Shown one piece after another: positions 9,351 to 19,428 of a stretch of 64,000 nt of DNA (the stretch's first letter is position 1; every line of letters begins with the position of its first letter). The notes below the pieces were generated by a model that was not told the origin of the DNA, did not search any database, and saw nothing but the letters and a program-made list of their open reading frames with translations. A program made the position numbers and the translations under genes. Origin of the DNA: Alcanivorax sp. 1008 (GTDB taxonomy: Bacteria > Pseudomonadota > Gammaproteobacteria > Pseudomonadales > Alcanivoracaceae). The stretch is taken from contig NZ_JAFMPS010000001.1 of NCBI RefSeq assembly GCF_020667895.1, positions 496,001 through 560,000 on the forward strand, read 5' to 3'.

Positions 9351-10033
9351 TTGCGCCTGCACAGCTGCCTTTGGCGCTCAAGTTGCGTGCCGGCAGCAGC
9401 CTGTCGTCCTTCATCACCGGTGACAATACACTTCTGCTGGCAGCCCTGGATGAGCTGGGCTGCACTGAATCGGGACAGCTTTATCTGTGGGGCGAATCAG
9501 GCTCTGGGCGAAGCCATCTGCTCGAGGGCAAAGTCCGCGAGGCAGGGGGCGCAGGGTGTTTCCTTGCTGCGCAAGAGCTGGTTTCGCTTGCCCCGGATGT
9601 GCTGGAAGGCCTTGAACAGTTCAGGGTGCTGGCAATCGACGATATTGACCTGCTGGCGGGCAGGGCGGATTGGGAGGCGGCATTGTTCCACCTCTATAAC
9701 CGGCTTCGAGAGGCGGGCGGATCATTGCTGGTGTCAGCCAGGCAGCCGCCGGGCGAGAGTGGCTTTCAGCTTGCTGATCTGACCTCCAGACTGGCCGCCG
9801 GCCCCGTCTGGCGGGTGGTGCCTTTGGCAGATGAGGGCCTGCTTGAGCTGGTTCGCCAGCGCGGGCGCGGGGCTGGCCTTGAGGTGAGTGATGATGTGGC
9901 GCGCTACCTGCTGGCCCGTTCGACCCGCTCGGCCGCAGCCATCGCCGCGCTATTAGCGCAGTTAGATCAGCTGGCCATGGCTCACCAGCGACGCCTGACC
10001 ATTCCCTTTATCCGCAGTCTGCGGCTGAGCTGA
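9347..10033 (+). CDS. hda: DnaA regulatory inactivator Hda
   Basis: Hda binds the DNA-loaded beta clamp and stimulates ATP hydrolysis by DnaA to prevent re-initiation of replication. The 228-residue protein has a clamp-binding motif near the N-terminus (QLPLAL, residues ~6-11), a DnaA-like AAA+ domain with GESGSGRSHLLEG (Arg in place of the Walker A Lys, as in Hda of E. coli) and LAIDDIDLLAG (Walker B). Length is close to the family norm. The start overlaps the DUF2066 stop. After it comes a 140-bp region with a 9-bp inverted repeat (10035-10043 / 10104-10112). Confidence 0.93.
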   Translation: MIAPAQLPLALKLRAGSSLSSFITGDNTLLLAALDELGCTESGQLYLWGESGSGRSHLLEGKVREAGGAGCFLAAQELVSLAPDVLEGLEQFRVLAIDDIDLLAGRADWEAALFHLYNRLREAGGSLLVSARQPPGESGFQLADLTSRLAAGPVWRVVPLADEGLLELVRQRGRGAGLEVSDDVARYLLARSTRSAAAIAALLAQLDQLAMAHQRRLTIPFIRSLRLS

Positions 10034-10173
10034 CAGCCTTACAAAACTATAACAGCCGGCGAATGGCGCCACGGCTACACTCGTGTTCGCTAACTCTGTG
10101 TGCTGTAAGGCTTTAATAGTCGGATTTCACTCAATAACAACCAGAACAGGCCGGTGACGGTCGGAGTTGAAGC

Positions 10174-13100
10174 ATGTTCCACCGCAGTTCAGTTTCTCTT
10201 GTCGCTGTTACCCTTATGGCCCTGTCCGCAGCTGCGTCGGCCACTAACTATGACATCGGCACCCGCAGTGATCTGGTCGCCGCAGACGGGCTGTGCTCGG
10301 TGCGCGAGGCCGTAAATGCGATCAACACGCAACGCGGTTACATTGGCGGTGTGGAGTCGGATGAGCGCGGCGTGACCCTGGCGGCCAGTCCCGGCGATGT
10401 AAACCAGCTATCGTTTGTCAAAGAAGTTCGCAACGTCAGTAACAATGGCTCTTTTCTGCCGGTCGGCAGTCGACTGGTGGCGGAGCGGGGTGACCTGCTC
10501 GAGTACCGCATCACTGTCGAGGCCGATGAAGCCGGTGGTGATATTGAAGGTGTGACGTTGCAATTCCTGTTCCCCCATGAAGACCCCGCCGTAATCGACC
10601 CGCTCACCGGAACATGGAGAGGTTATATCTCCAGCTATGTGGCTGGCAGCACCTTGCTTAATGGTGCTGAGAAGGCGGATGTGGCGGATGGCTTCCCATT
10701 TGCAAGTCCTGCAGAAATTAATGATGCGGATGCTGGCGAAGACGATCTGACCTTTGCAGAGGGCAAAATTCGTGAAGGGAATAAGGCAGAGATCGTTTTC
10801 CGGGTAAGAGTAGAAGCGGGTGATGATGAAGCGGTTTCCGAAGATCTGCCTGAAGTAGAAAACGAAATCGATACAGAATATCTGGTCGAGGCCGAGTGTC
10901 CGGCCGGGACCATCGCTAATACTATTTTTCTCAAGTCAGTTCTCGCGGACTCGGAAGATCCAGCGGTAGTTTACCAGCTTTGTGATGACCCGATTGCGGT
11001 ATGTGCCGGTGCTCTGGTGTTAGGTGGTGGACAGGACCGCGATGGCCGTGCGGTGAATCCTGGAATTACCTTTGAGCCAATGAGAGAAGATGCCTTCGAT
11101 CGTGAGGAGAAGAAAAACGTACAGATTAAGGCTGCACTAAATCGGCGTGTATTCGAGGTTCGCAACGGTGCTACGTTGACACTTAAGTTCATGTCTGTAG
11201 TGGGTGCTGGTGCTTTGCCGGCAGGCCAGAATGGTGGTTTGATGCTTGTTCTGGGGACGGTCAATATTAACGAAGGGTCACTGCTTACTGACGGGGAGGC
11301 TGAGAATGGCGGGGCCATCTATCTGGATGGCAACAGAACCGTGAGTTTCTCCCGTGCTCGCTTTGAGAATAACCATGCGACAGTAAACGGTGGCGCCATT
11401 GCCTCGGCTAGTACTTTTCGTGGTGGGATTACTGGCAGTCGCTTCCACTTTATTGGTAACAGTGCGGACGGTGATGGCGGCGCAATCTATCTTGATGGCC
11501 AGGCGCCGTCTATTTTTGCTGACAATGGTACTTTTTATAACAATAGTGCGGTCGATGGTGCTGCCATCCGTATAGCCACTGATGAGCGTAGTAGCGGTCT
11601 TAATAACGTCACTATTGTTGCTAATAATGCCAGTGCCGGATCGGCGCTTTCTTATCGTACGGCCGCAACAACAACCGTGCTTTATGACGAGCTTTACAAC
11701 TCCGCAGTGTTAGGCAATATCGGCGGCGATTGTGCGGCGGATGATGGCCCCGCCACGGCGGGTAGTGATCTGACCCTTGACCTGGCGCAGATTGCTTATG
11801 TTGTCAGTGCCGGCGCTGCAGGTGCACCTACCTGTGGACCGCTTGATGCGGAATACCTTGATCCCTTCAGCGGCGAACCGTTCGATTACAGTCTGGTCGA
11901 TTTCTCTCTCTTGCTGGGCAATAATCCCGCCATCACGGATCCGTTGAATCCCGCATTTGATGATCGTTTTGACTGTGAGGCGCCCGCCGGTGCTGCCAGC
12001 TGCCGTCCAATGACTTTTGATGACGGCCTGCAAGGATTCTTGCCAAATAATGACGTTACGCTGCCGGCACCGGCGGCAGGTCGTATTGAACCGTCTCTGA
12101 TAAGCGCGGGTAGTCCGGAAGATGCTGTTTTCTTTGTCTGTGCAGCGACAGATCAGCGTGACCTGAATCGAGAGCCGCGCTGTGATGCAGGTTCAGTTGA
12201 GCTGCAGATTGCTGCGGGTGCAGATGAGGAATTCAGGGTCGTGCAGGGGCAGGAAGTACTGCTCGACGTGCTTGCTAATGATGTGGGGGATCTGGTGATA
12301 GACTGTAGGGATCTTGCCGATCCGCTGGCCTGTATCCAGTTTTTCCTGCCACCCAGGCAAACTGATGTAGTACCACTTAACTGGGTTAGTGGTCTGGTTA
12401 GTCCTGCTAACCCGGATGGAGAAACCAGGGTCACTGTGGTGCCGGATCGTGAAGGCGTTTATTTAAACCGGCTGCCGCTTGCGGATGAAGAGGAAATGAT
12501 TTTCCCTGCTGGCTATCCACTTATCCTGCATACGCCGCTGGAGTCATTCCATGGCGTCGATCAGTTCCGTTATTACCTTGATTCCGATGCAGTGGATGGC
12601 CCCACCTACGCGGCGGCTGATCCCTCGGCGAACTCAAACCTTGTAGTTGAAGCGGCATCGGGCCTGAGCAAAAAAGAAGATATTACAACGCTGGGCTCGT
12701 TCGGTTGGGTAGCTCTTCTTTCGCTAATGTCGTTGCTGTTCCGGCGGATGCGTTTTCTTCTGCCTTTGCCTGTGTTGCTGTTTGCTGCACAGCTTCAGGC
12801 CGCAGATATCATTGTCAACACTCTGGAAGATTCTGCTGACCTGAATGCTCTGGATGGTGATGGAAACCCCTACTCGAACAATAAGAAGTGCAGTCTCAGG
12901 GAAGCGCTTTTTGTAAGCATCGACCGATCACCATTTTTCTTTCCCGACTGTATTTCAGGGGAGACGGGGCAGGATCGGATTATTATCGATGTGGAGGGGG
13001 ATATTGAGCTTGAGGCTGTGCTTGATATCTTCAGTTCGAATGTGGTTATCGAAGGTCAGGGTCCGGGCAAGACTGTCATTCTTCCGGCGCCGGCCAATCA

Positions 13101-15408
13101 GCACCGTGTCATCCAGGCGACCTCGCTACTAACCCTGCGTAATCTAACCATTGCGGATGGCTACACAACGGATAACGGCGGCGCTATTTTTACCAACTCA
13201 TCGCTAACTCTTGAAAATGTTGAGCTGCGTGACAATCAGGCACTCGGTAATGGCGGCGCGATTTACCTCAACTATAATGCTGAGTTAAGCCGCACTTTCA
13301 CCATGAGACGTAGTTACGCACACGGTAATCAAGCCGGTATTAACGGCGGCGTGTTTTCCATGATTGGTCAGAATCGTGGTCATGATGTTGTCTTTGATGG
13401 AGTGACCTTCTCCAGTAATTCCGCGCCAAATGGTGCTGGTGGTGCGCTGGATATAAATCTGCCTTTCGCCGGTGGCGCCCGCATTCTCAATAGCACCTTT
13501 GTTGAGAATGATGCGCTTGCTGGTGCCGCGATCGATCTGCAGCAGATGGACTCCGGGGTCAATGTCTACATTATTAATAGCACAGTGGTGGATGCGGTTG
13601 CGCCTGCTGCTGCAGGCGCTGGCGTGATTGAGCTGGGCGATAACTCCGGCAGAATATTTCTGACGAATAGCGCCTATGTAGGCTCGCGGGAGTGCACCAC
13701 TGGAGCCAAGGCATTTGAGCGCCTTTACTACAACTTGTTTTCTACGCCAACACCAGCCACCTGCACGGCGGCGTCGTCTGATAATAATGTAGCCAATAGT
13801 GAAGTGAATGGTGCCGATATTCTTGATGTATTGAATGGTGCCTTGCTGGCAGGCGAGCAGTTTGACGATGATCGTTATATTCCACCGCATTTGCCCATTA
13901 TTGCCGAGGCTTTGGATAACCCGCTGACCTATCCTGCAGGACCTTTCATCATTGATGCGGGTAATACGGCAGAGCTGGTCTCTGGAGATAATAGTCCGAC
14001 TGCCTGTCGAACCCTTGATTTGCGCGGCACATCCCGTGAGTCTGGCGGTCGCTGTGATATTGGTGCCTATGAATTACAGGTTCCGACAGCGATTGATGAC
14101 AGCACATCCAATAAAACCAACTCTGCTCGTGTTGTGCGGATTGATGTGTTGTTCAATGATCTCGCTGGTGATGGTGTCCCCGATGTCGCTGACGAGCTTG
14201 TCGACAACGAGGTTTTGCGAGGTACCATTGACTTGGATCCCTCTAATCCTGCGGTAACGGCAAGTAACTCAATCGTGGTTCCTGTGGATGGGGGTTCGCG
14301 AACCTTTACCGTTAGCAAGGTGTATGACGGTGAATGGCAGTTCGACAATAGTGCCGACGTGCTTGAGCCTGGCGTCTATGAGATTGGTGCTGTGGTCTAC
14401 AACAGCAATGATGTGTTTGTTGCTAGTGCCAGACAGACTCTGATCGTCCGTGACCCTGATCCGGAGTCAGATTTAGATGAGGATGCCGTTGAGTTTGTGA
14501 CCACCGGTGGTTCGGCGCTGCAGATTAAGGCCGTCTCTGGTGACACTGATGGTGATTTTATCGTTGACGATGGCGGCCTGATCATTAGCGGCCGCAGTGA
14601 CTCGGAGGATGGCTCCAGAGTTGAGCTGTTTATTGATGATCGAGAGCTTGGCGAGGCTGATCTTTCTCGGGATCCGGGCCCTTGTGGCGGAGAACCAGGC
14701 GCCGGTGGTGATGAAGGCTGTATTGTTCTGGTTGAGCCTGTTGATGCCCTGCAGTGTTCTGACTTTGAAGAGGGCGGGCTTGAGGTGGTATTCCCTTACA
14801 GCTTCATGGTCTTCAATCAGGAGTCAGGTCAGTTCACCACGTCTACCAGTGCAGAAGTTACGGTCACTCTTGATAACGTTAGTCCGCTAATGCAAAGCGA
14901 GAGCATTCGTTCCAAGCCCGGCCGCACCGAGGTATTTACTCTGGATATCAATGATCCCGATGGTGTGGTTGAGCTTCTGGATGAAAGCGGCCCTGCGTCG
15001 GTACCGCGTATCACGTTGGAAACACCGCCTAAGTTTGCCTCCTTTGTTTTGCGTGAGGTGGATACTGGTGAGGGCTTTGAGTTTCTTCCGCAGGTATTCG
15101 GTATCGAAGGTTATGGCACGGTGGATCCGGAGTTCGGCTTGCTGTCGGGGGTGCCCGATGGGCTCGGTCTGGTGGTGCGCGAGGATGCTGGCGTGATTAC
15201 CGTGACTTATACCCCGCGTGACAGCCTTGGCCAGTTCAATGATCGTTTCGTGCTCGGCTATCGGGATCAGTGCGGTGCCGAGAGATCCGCTGAGTTCAGA
15301 GTGCTGTACCCGGGGGGCGAGGCCAATACCGGCAGTGCCGGCTATTGGTGGATGATGGCGGTGATGCTGTTGATCGGTCGTCGTCTGCGTCGTTTGCCTC
15401 GCGTTTGA
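10174..15408 (+). CDS. Giant secreted CSLREA / beta-helix surface protein (apparent two-protein fusion)
   Basis: This is one open frame of 1744 residues. Residues 1-23 form a signal peptide, and a CSLREA-type motif follows (DGLCSVREAVNA, ~38-50). Residues ~375-520 carry GGAI and FENN repeats typical of right-handed beta-helix (Pmp-like or choice-of-anchor) adhesins. At ~838-858 comes a Gly/Ser-hydrophobic-arginine segment (GSFGWVALLSLMSLLFRR) resembling a C-terminal surface-sorting tail. Immediately after it, Met859 (12748) opens a second complete signal peptide ending QLQA-AD. A second CSLREA motif (KKCSLREALF), more GGAI repeats and Ig-like acidic regions follow, and the protein ends with another sorting-like tail (GYWWMMAVMLLIGRRLRR). 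It is probably envelope- or surface-exposed with an adhesive role. The chain could be one fused protein, or two proteins if translation restarts internally. No good ribosome site precedes Met859. Confidence 0.85.
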   Translation: MFHRSSVSLVAVTLMALSAAASATNYDIGTRSDLVAADGLCSVREAVNAINTQRGYIGGVESDERGVTLAASPGDVNQLSFVKEVRNVSNNGSFLPVGSRLVAERGDLLEYRITVEADEAGGDIEGVTLQFLFPHEDPAVIDPLTGTWRGYISSYVAGSTLLNGAEKADVADGFPFASPAEINDADAGEDDLTFAEGKIREGNKAEIVFRVRVEAGDDEAVSEDLPEVENEIDTEYLVEAECPAGTIANTIFLKSVLADSEDPAVVYQLCDDPIAVCAGALVLGGGQDRDGRAVNPGITFEPMREDAFDREEKKNVQIKAALNRRVFEVRNGATLTLKFMSVVGAGALPAGQNGGLMLVLGTVNINEGSLLTDGEAENGGAIYLDGNRTVSFSRARFENNHATVNGGAIASASTFRGGITGSRFHFIGNSADGDGGAIYLDGQAPSIFADNGTFYNNSAVDGAAIRIATDERSSGLNNVTIVANNASAGSALSYRTAATTTVLYDELYNSAVLGNIGGDCAADDGPATAGSDLTLDLAQIAYVVSAGAAGAPTCGPLDAEYLDPFSGEPFDYSLVDFSLLLGNNPAITDPLNPAFDDRFDCEAPAGAASCRPMTFDDGLQGFLPNNDVTLPAPAAGRIEPSLISAGSPEDAVFFVCAATDQRDLNREPRCDAGSVELQIAAGADEEFRVVQGQEVLLDVLANDVGDLVIDCRDLADPLACIQFFLPPRQTDVVPLNWVSGLVSPANPDGETRVTVVPDREGVYLNRLPLADEEEMIFPAGYPLILHTPLESFHGVDQFRYYLDSDAVDGPTYAAADPSANSNLVVEAASGLSKKEDITTLGSFGWVALLSLMSLLFRRMRFLLPLPVLLFAAQLQAADIIVNTLEDSADLNALDGDGNPYSNNKKCSLREALFVSIDRSPFFFPDCISGETGQDRIIIDVEGDIELEAVLDIFSSNVVIEGQGPGKTVILPAPANQHRVIQATSLLTLRNLTIADGYTTDNGGAIFTNSSLTLENVELRDNQALGNGGAIYLNYNAELSRTFTMRRSYAHGNQAGINGGVFSMIGQNRGHDVVFDGVTFSSNSAPNGAGGALDINLPFAGGARILNSTFVENDALAGAAIDLQQMDSGVNVYIINSTVVDAVAPAAAGAGVIELGDNSGRIFLTNSAYVGSRECTTGAKAFERLYYNLFSTPTPATCTAASSDNNVANSEVNGADILDVLNGALLAGEQFDDDRYIPPHLPIIAEALDNPLTYPAGPFIIDAGNTAELVSGDNSPTACRTLDLRGTSRESGGRCDIGAYELQVPTAIDDSTSNKTNSARVVRIDVLFNDLAGDGVPDVADELVDNEVLRGTIDLDPSNPAVTASNSIVVPVDGGSRTFTVSKVYDGEWQFDNSADVLEPGVYEIGAVVYNSNDVFVASARQTLIVRDPDPESDLDEDAVEFVTTGGSALQIKAVSGDTDGDFIVDDGGLIISGRSDSEDGSRVELFIDDRELGEADLSRDPGPCGGEPGAGGDEGCIVLVEPVDALQCSDFEEGGLEVVFPYSFMVFNQESGQFTTSTSAEVTVTLDNVSPLMQSESIRSKPGRTEVFTLDINDPDGVVELLDESGPASVPRITLETPPKFASFVLREVDTGEGFEFLPQVFGIEGYGTVDPEFGLLSGVPDGLGLVVREDAGVITVTYTPRDSLGQFNDRFVLGYRDQCGAERSAEFRVLYPGGEANTGSAGYWWMMAVMLLIGRRLRRLPRV

Positions 15409-15427
15409 TCTGGTTTCCCTGTAAGCG

Positions 15428-15453
15428 GCTGTGAGGTATAACCCCCTCACAGC
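15428..15453 (+). terminator. Stem-loop after the CSLREA gene
   Basis: A perfect 9-bp inverted repeat (GCTGTGAGG / CCTCACAGC) is followed by AACTTTT. It lies 19 bp after the stop codon, so it is a plausible Rho-independent terminator with a weak U-tract. Confidence 0.6.
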
Positions 15454-15471
15454 AACTTTTCAGGGTGGTTT

Positions 15472-16869
15472 ATGGATATCTCAGGTGGTTGGGATCTGGT
15501 GGTGATTGGCACTGGTCCCGCCGGCGAGGCCGCAGCAATGCGCGCCGTTAAAAGTGGTCGTCGTGTTGCCGTCGTCGAAAATCAGCAAACAGTTGGTGGA
15601 AGTTGCACCCATCTCGGCACCATTCCTTCTAAAGCGCTACGCCACCTGATCCGTCAGGTTATTCGGCACCACCGAAACCCCCTGCTGCAGGATATGCGCG
15701 CCCCAGTAGAGAATCGCTGGGAGCATATGGTCACCCGTGCCCGTGAAGTGATTGATGCGCAGGTCGGCGTGCGTACTGACTATTACCTGCGCAACCGCAT
15801 TCCGGTATTCAGTGGTCATGGTCGGCTCGATGGGCCGGGCAGGGTGCGCGTGGAAGATGACAGTGGCAGGCAGTGGCTACTGGAGACTAAGCACATTGTT
15901 CTGGCAACCGGTTCACGGCCATACCGCCCCAAGGATGTGGACTTTACTCATCCCGGTATCTATGACAGCGATACAATTTTGAGCATGAGTTCAACGCCGC
16001 GACATCTGATTATCTATGGGGCAGGTGTTATCGGTTGTGAATATGCATCCATGTTTGCCGGTCTTGGTATCCAGGTGGACCTGGTGGACAGCCGCTCCCA
16101 TCTGCTGGATTTTCTTGATGCGGAAATTTCTGATGCCCTGAGCTACCACCTGCGGGAACAGGGAGCCACCATTCGCCATGACGAGCATTACGCCAAGGTG
16201 GAAGCAGATGATCAGGGGGTCACGCTGCATCTACAGTCAGGCAAGAGTATCCGCGCTGATGCTTTGCTGTGGTCTAACGGCCGTACGGGTAATAGCGATG
16301 GGCTAGGCCTGGATAGTGTTGGTCTTGAAGCAGATGGCCGAGGCCATCTACGCGTTGATGAGCGCTATCAGACTGATTGTGAGGGCGTTTACGCGGTGGG
16401 TGATCTTATTGGTTGGCCATCGCTGGCGAGTGCAGCCTATGATCAAGGACGTTTCTGCGCTGGCATGATTTGTGGTGACGCGCAGCATCAGGTCACAGAC
16501 GTACCAACCGGTATCTACACCATCCCTGGGATTAGCTCTGTGGGTAAAACGGAGCAGGAGCTGACCCGGCAGCAAGTCCCTTATGAAGTAGGTCAGGCAT
16601 TCTTCCGTAATCTGGCGCGAGCTCAGATAACTGCAGAAAAAGTCGGAGTGCTTAAAATCCTGTTTCACCGTGACACGCTGGCCGTGTTGGGGATTCATTG
16701 CTTTGGCTATCAGGCTACGGAAATTGTTCATGTCGGTCAGGCGATTATGCGCCAGCCAGCGCCCAACAATACGCTTAACTATTTTCTTGAGACGACATTT
16801 AATTATCCGACCATGGCAGAGGCCTACCGGGTTGCCGCAATTAATGGCATGAATCGCCTGAGGCGCTGA
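15472..16869 (+). CDS. sthA: Soluble pyridine nucleotide transhydrogenase
   Basis: SthA is a cytosolic FAD enzyme that equilibrates NADPH and NADH. The 465-residue sequence has the N-terminal FAD-binding [11 protein letters not shown], a second nucleotide site ([19 protein letters not shown]) and [17 protein letters not shown]. At the position of the disulfide in lipoamide dehydrogenases it reads [16 protein letters not shown], with only one cysteine. This is the diagnostic difference of SthA, so it is not a dihydrolipoamide dehydrogenase. It converges on the smr gene, with 9 bp between stop codons. Confidence 0.94.
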   Translation: MDISGGWDLVVIGTGPAGEAAAMRAVKSGRRVAVVENQQTVGGSCTHLGTIPSKALRHLIRQVIRHHRNPLLQDMRAPVENRWEHMVTRAREVIDAQVGVRTDYYLRNRIPVFSGHGRLDGPGRVRVEDDSGRQWLLETKHIVLATGSRPYRPKDVDFTHPGIYDSDTILSMSSTPRHLIIYGAGVIGCEYASMFAGLGIQVDLVDSRSHLLDFLDAEISDALSYHLREQGATIRHDEHYAKVEADDQGVTLHLQSGKSIRADALLWSNGRTGNSDGLGLDSVGLEADGRGHLRVDERYQTDCEGVYAVGDLIGWPSLASAAYDQGRFCAGMICGDAQHQVTDVPTGIYTIPGISSVGKTEQELTRQQVPYEVGQAFFRNLARAQITAEKVGVLKILFHRDTLAVLGIHCFGYQATEIVHVGQAIMRQPAPNNTLNYFLETTFNYPTMAEAYRVAAINGMNRLRR

Positions 16870-16886
16870 GTGGCAGGCTCAGCGCC
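16862..16886. terminator. Hairpin between convergent sthA and smr genes
   Basis: A perfect 9-bp repeat (GGCGCTGAG / CTCAGCGCC) with a 7-base loop spans both stop codons. There is no U-tract on either side, so its role as a shared terminator is an inference. Confidence 0.45.
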
Positions 16887-17463
16887 CCTGGGTATATTGT
16901 TCGCGATTACGCAGGCTGGCGTCCGGTGCTTTACGCAACAGTACATAGGTGGCGCCGGCACCACCATGCCATGGTTTGGCACTATGGAAAGCCAGCACCA
17001 GATCCCACTCCTCCAGCCAGTGTAGTACATAACTTTTCATGCGGCCGGGCGTGACGCTGTGGTGGCCCTTGCCATGGGTGATTAGTACAGTACGTAAGCC
17101 GTGCTGATAGGCAGTGTTGAGAAAGTCGATCACCTGAATGCGGGCGTCACGCAGAGTGACCCGGTGCAGGTCAAGTCGGGACTGCGGCTCATATTTGCCA
17201 AGTCGTAACTTGCGATAGACACCCTCCTGGACACCGTTCTTTTTCAGACCCACAAGGTCATGGGGGCCGACTTCAGTGACCTGCTCTGGCAGGCTCAGGG
17301 GCTCCCGTGGGGCACCAGATAAGTCACTATCGGCGGCCTGTCGTCGGGCCAGCTGGGACAGGGTTGGTGAGCTCCGCGTAGGGGTCACAACCACGGGTTC
17401 ATCAGGCAAGCGCCTAACGCCTCGCATTTCGCGCAGAAAAATATCTTCGTCCTGCTGTGACAT
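16879..17463 (-). CDS. Smr-domain protein (SmrA-like DNA endonuclease)
   Basis: This 194-residue protein has an N-terminal linker and a C-terminal Smr (small MutS-related) domain with the two hallmark motifs LDLHRVTLRDARIQV (about 105-120) and THGKGHHS (about 135-142). E. coli SmrA and SmrB are nucleases (SmrB cleaves mRNA at collided ribosomes, SmrA nicks DNA). Which role applies here cannot be decided. The ATG at 17463 has GGAGG six bases upstream and is preferred over one six codons earlier. It is divergent from the PilZ gene. Confidence 0.88.
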   Translation of the reverse strand: MSQQDEDIFLREMRGVRRLPDEPVVVTPTRSSPTLSQLARRQAADSDLSGAPREPLSLPEQVTEVGPHDLVGLKKNGVQEGVYRKLRLGKYEPQSRLDLHRVTLRDARIQVIDFLNTAYQHGLRTVLITHGKGHHSVTPGRMKSYVLHWLEEWDLVLAFHSAKPWHGGAGATYVLLRKAPDASLRNREQYTQGR

Positions 17464-17532
17464 AGACACCTCCGATTGCATGGTACCTGAAGCTGACGCA
17501 GACTGGTTGTCTGCCGACTTCAGGAGTCAAGG

Positions 17533-17865
17533 ATGAAGCATCGCTCAAAGCGGGGTCCTCTGAACGTCAACGTCCGAGTGCGTGAGCCCGGTGCGGCGGA
17601 GCCCTTTGGCCATATTATTGACCTGTCTATCCGTGGTTTAAGCGTTTCCGGCCAAGGGCAGCCTTTGTCGGGGGATGCCCGTATCGTCGAGCTGCAGCTG
17701 CCCTGGACCATGCATGGTACGGATGTCATTGTGCTTGAGGTAGATCAACGATGGTTGGACTTTACTGATACCGGGCGCTGGCATGCCGGTTATCAGATTG
17801 TCTCTTGCCCGGAAGAAGCGTTGCTGGCACTGGAGCACCTGTCGGCAAGCTTTGCTGACCATTAG
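17533..17865 (+). CDS. PilZ-domain protein
   Basis: A small single-domain protein (110 residues) with the PilZ signature DLSIRGLSVSG (DxSxxG). The upstream arginine motif is compressed or degenerate (HRSKRG), so cyclic-di-GMP binding is possible but not certain. The start has AGGAG nearby. Its end contains the run-up to the cardiolipin synthase gene: the next ribosome site begins 5 bp after its stop, suggesting co-transcription. Confidence 0.8.
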   Translation: MKHRSKRGPLNVNVRVREPGAAEPFGHIIDLSIRGLSVSGQGQPLSGDARIVELQLPWTMHGTDVIVLEVDQRWLDFTDTGRWHAGYQIVSCPEEALLALEHLSASFADH

Positions 17866-17884
17866 GAGCGGAGGATTTAGGGAA

Positions 17885-19321
17885 TTGCTTTCGGCAACAG
17901 ATCCGCTTGATCTTCCGTTTCTGTGGGAGCAGTACTGGCCCGGTCTGCTGGCCGTGCTCGGCGTTCTGCTGGCCACCGGGACCACCATCCATATTGTTCT
18001 GCACAAGCGAGAGTCCCGCGCTGCGGCAGCATGGACCGGACTGGTCTGGCTGGTGCCGTTTGTCGGTTTCGTTTTGTACTTAATGATTGGTGTTAATCGT
18101 ATCCGTCGCCGAGCTCGGCAGCTCACCGGCGGTCGGCTGGACATTGTCAGTGGTTGGCGTCCGGCTGCGGAGCCGCAGCCACCTCAAGGGAATATGCAGT
18201 CTCTGGCTGGTCTGGTGGCGAGGCTTACCGGGCTGCCTCTTACTGCCGGTAATGACGTTCGGGTATTGCAGGCCAATGAGGCCCTGACCGCCATGATTGA
18301 GGCTATTCACGGGGCCCGAGAATCGGTTTATCTGTGCACCTATATCTTTGGCAATGATGAGGCGGGAAGGCGCATGGTCGCCGCTCTACAGGCAGCCTGT
18401 GAGCGCGGCGTTCGGGTGCGGGTACTGGTAGATGGAATGGGGCTGCTCTATTCGTTTCCCACCATCCGTCGTCGCTTGCAAGATGCTGGCATCCCACATG
18501 GTCGCTTTCTGTATTCCCTGGCGCCTTGGCGGATGCCTTATCTGAATATGCGTAACCACCGCAAAATTCTGGTGGTCGATCGCTGCCTTGGGTTTACCGG
18601 TGGGATGAATCTGCGCGCTGGCTACTTGACCAAGCCGCCCATCGTTCATGATCTGCACTTTGCCGTCAGCGGCCCCGCGGTGGGCCACCTGCTGCACAGT
18701 GTGGCCACAGACTGGCACTTCACCACCGGTGAGCTGCTTGACGATGCCTACCGGGGGCCGGCGGTACAGGGAGCGGTGATGGCCAGAGGGATTAGCGCCG
18801 GGCCGGATGCAGATTTCGAGAAGCGGCGTCTGACTCTGCTGGCCGCTATTGGCAGTGCGGAGCAAGAGATCCGCATTATGACTCCTTATTTTGTCCCTGA
18901 TCAGAGCATTCAGATGGCATTGCAACTGGCTTGCCTGCGCGGAGTGCGGGTCAGAATCCTGTTGCCACAGCAGAATAACCTGCGTGTGGTGCATTGGGCG
19001 TCGCTGCATATTCTGCCGTGGCTGGTCTCCAGGGGGTGTGAGGTGAGTCTTTCCAGTGGTGCCTTTGACCATGGCAAGCTGATGACGGTGGATGGCTGCT
19101 GGTCGATGATTGGCTCGGGGAACTGGGATGCCCGTAGTCTGCGGCTGAATTTTGAGTTCGATATGGAGTGCTATGGCGAAGGGCTGGCTGCCCAGCTGAA
19201 CCACTGTTTTGATATGCGAGAGGTTCACGCCCTCCGGCTGGATTCGTCATTGATATCCGAATGGTCCGCATTGCGCCGGGTGCGGTACGCTCTGGCGCAT
19301 ATTTTAGAGCCCTATCTTTGA
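17885..19321 (+). CDS. cls: Cardiolipin synthase (phospholipase D superfamily)
   Basis: This membrane enzyme condenses two phosphatidylglycerols (or PG with another phospholipid) to cardiolipin. I place the start at TTG 17885 because GGAGGA lies nine bases upstream, giving 478 residues, which matches the usual ClsA length. Two N-terminal membrane segments (about residues 12-32 and 44-65) precede two PLD domains, each with an HKD motif: HRKILVVD near 225 and HGKLMTVD near 400. An in-frame ATG at 17783 would overlap the PilZ gene by 80 bp and has no family support. Confidence 0.92.
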   Translation: MLSATDPLDLPFLWEQYWPGLLAVLGVLLATGTTIHIVLHKRESRAAAAWTGLVWLVPFVGFVLYLMIGVNRIRRRARQLTGGRLDIVSGWRPAAEPQPPQGNMQSLAGLVARLTGLPLTAGNDVRVLQANEALTAMIEAIHGARESVYLCTYIFGNDEAGRRMVAALQAACERGVRVRVLVDGMGLLYSFPTIRRRLQDAGIPHGRFLYSLAPWRMPYLNMRNHRKILVVDRCLGFTGGMNLRAGYLTKPPIVHDLHFAVSGPAVGHLLHSVATDWHFTTGELLDDAYRGPAVQGAVMARGISAGPDADFEKRRLTLLAAIGSAEQEIRIMTPYFVPDQSIQMALQLACLRGVRVRILLPQQNNLRVVHWASLHILPWLVSRGCEVSLSSGAFDHGKLMTVDGCWSMIGSGNWDARSLRLNFEFDMECYGEGLAAQLNHCFDMREVHALRLDSSLISEWSALRRVRYALAHILEPYL

Positions 19322-19351
19322 TTTGTTGTGTTTTGGTTTTATTTGTCCACT

Positions 19352-19381
19352 TTGAGCGCTTCTGGACTACGCTGGTATGCT
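19352..19381 (+). promoter_or_regulatory. Candidate sigma-70 promoter of the START gene
   Basis: TTGAGC and TATGCT are separated by 18 bp, 48 bp before the START-domain gene. It is a sequence match only. Confidence 0.4.
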
Positions 19382-19428
19382 CAACCGTCGCATAATCACA
19401 GCGCCACTCACTTTTTCAAGGAGAACAC

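Noticed and set aside
13101-13890. Minus-strand frame within the CSLREA gene (13285-13890)
   Set aside because: Opposite strand to continuous beta-helix repeats; no homology or start signal.
15472-16869. Dihydrolipoamide dehydrogenase
   Set aside because: The redox disulfide is missing (single Cys in [12 protein letters not shown]), which marks SthA instead.
17783-17884. Longer cardiolipin synthase start at 17783
   Set aside because: It overlaps the PilZ gene and lacks family homology, while TTG 17885 has a strong ribosome site and the normal length.
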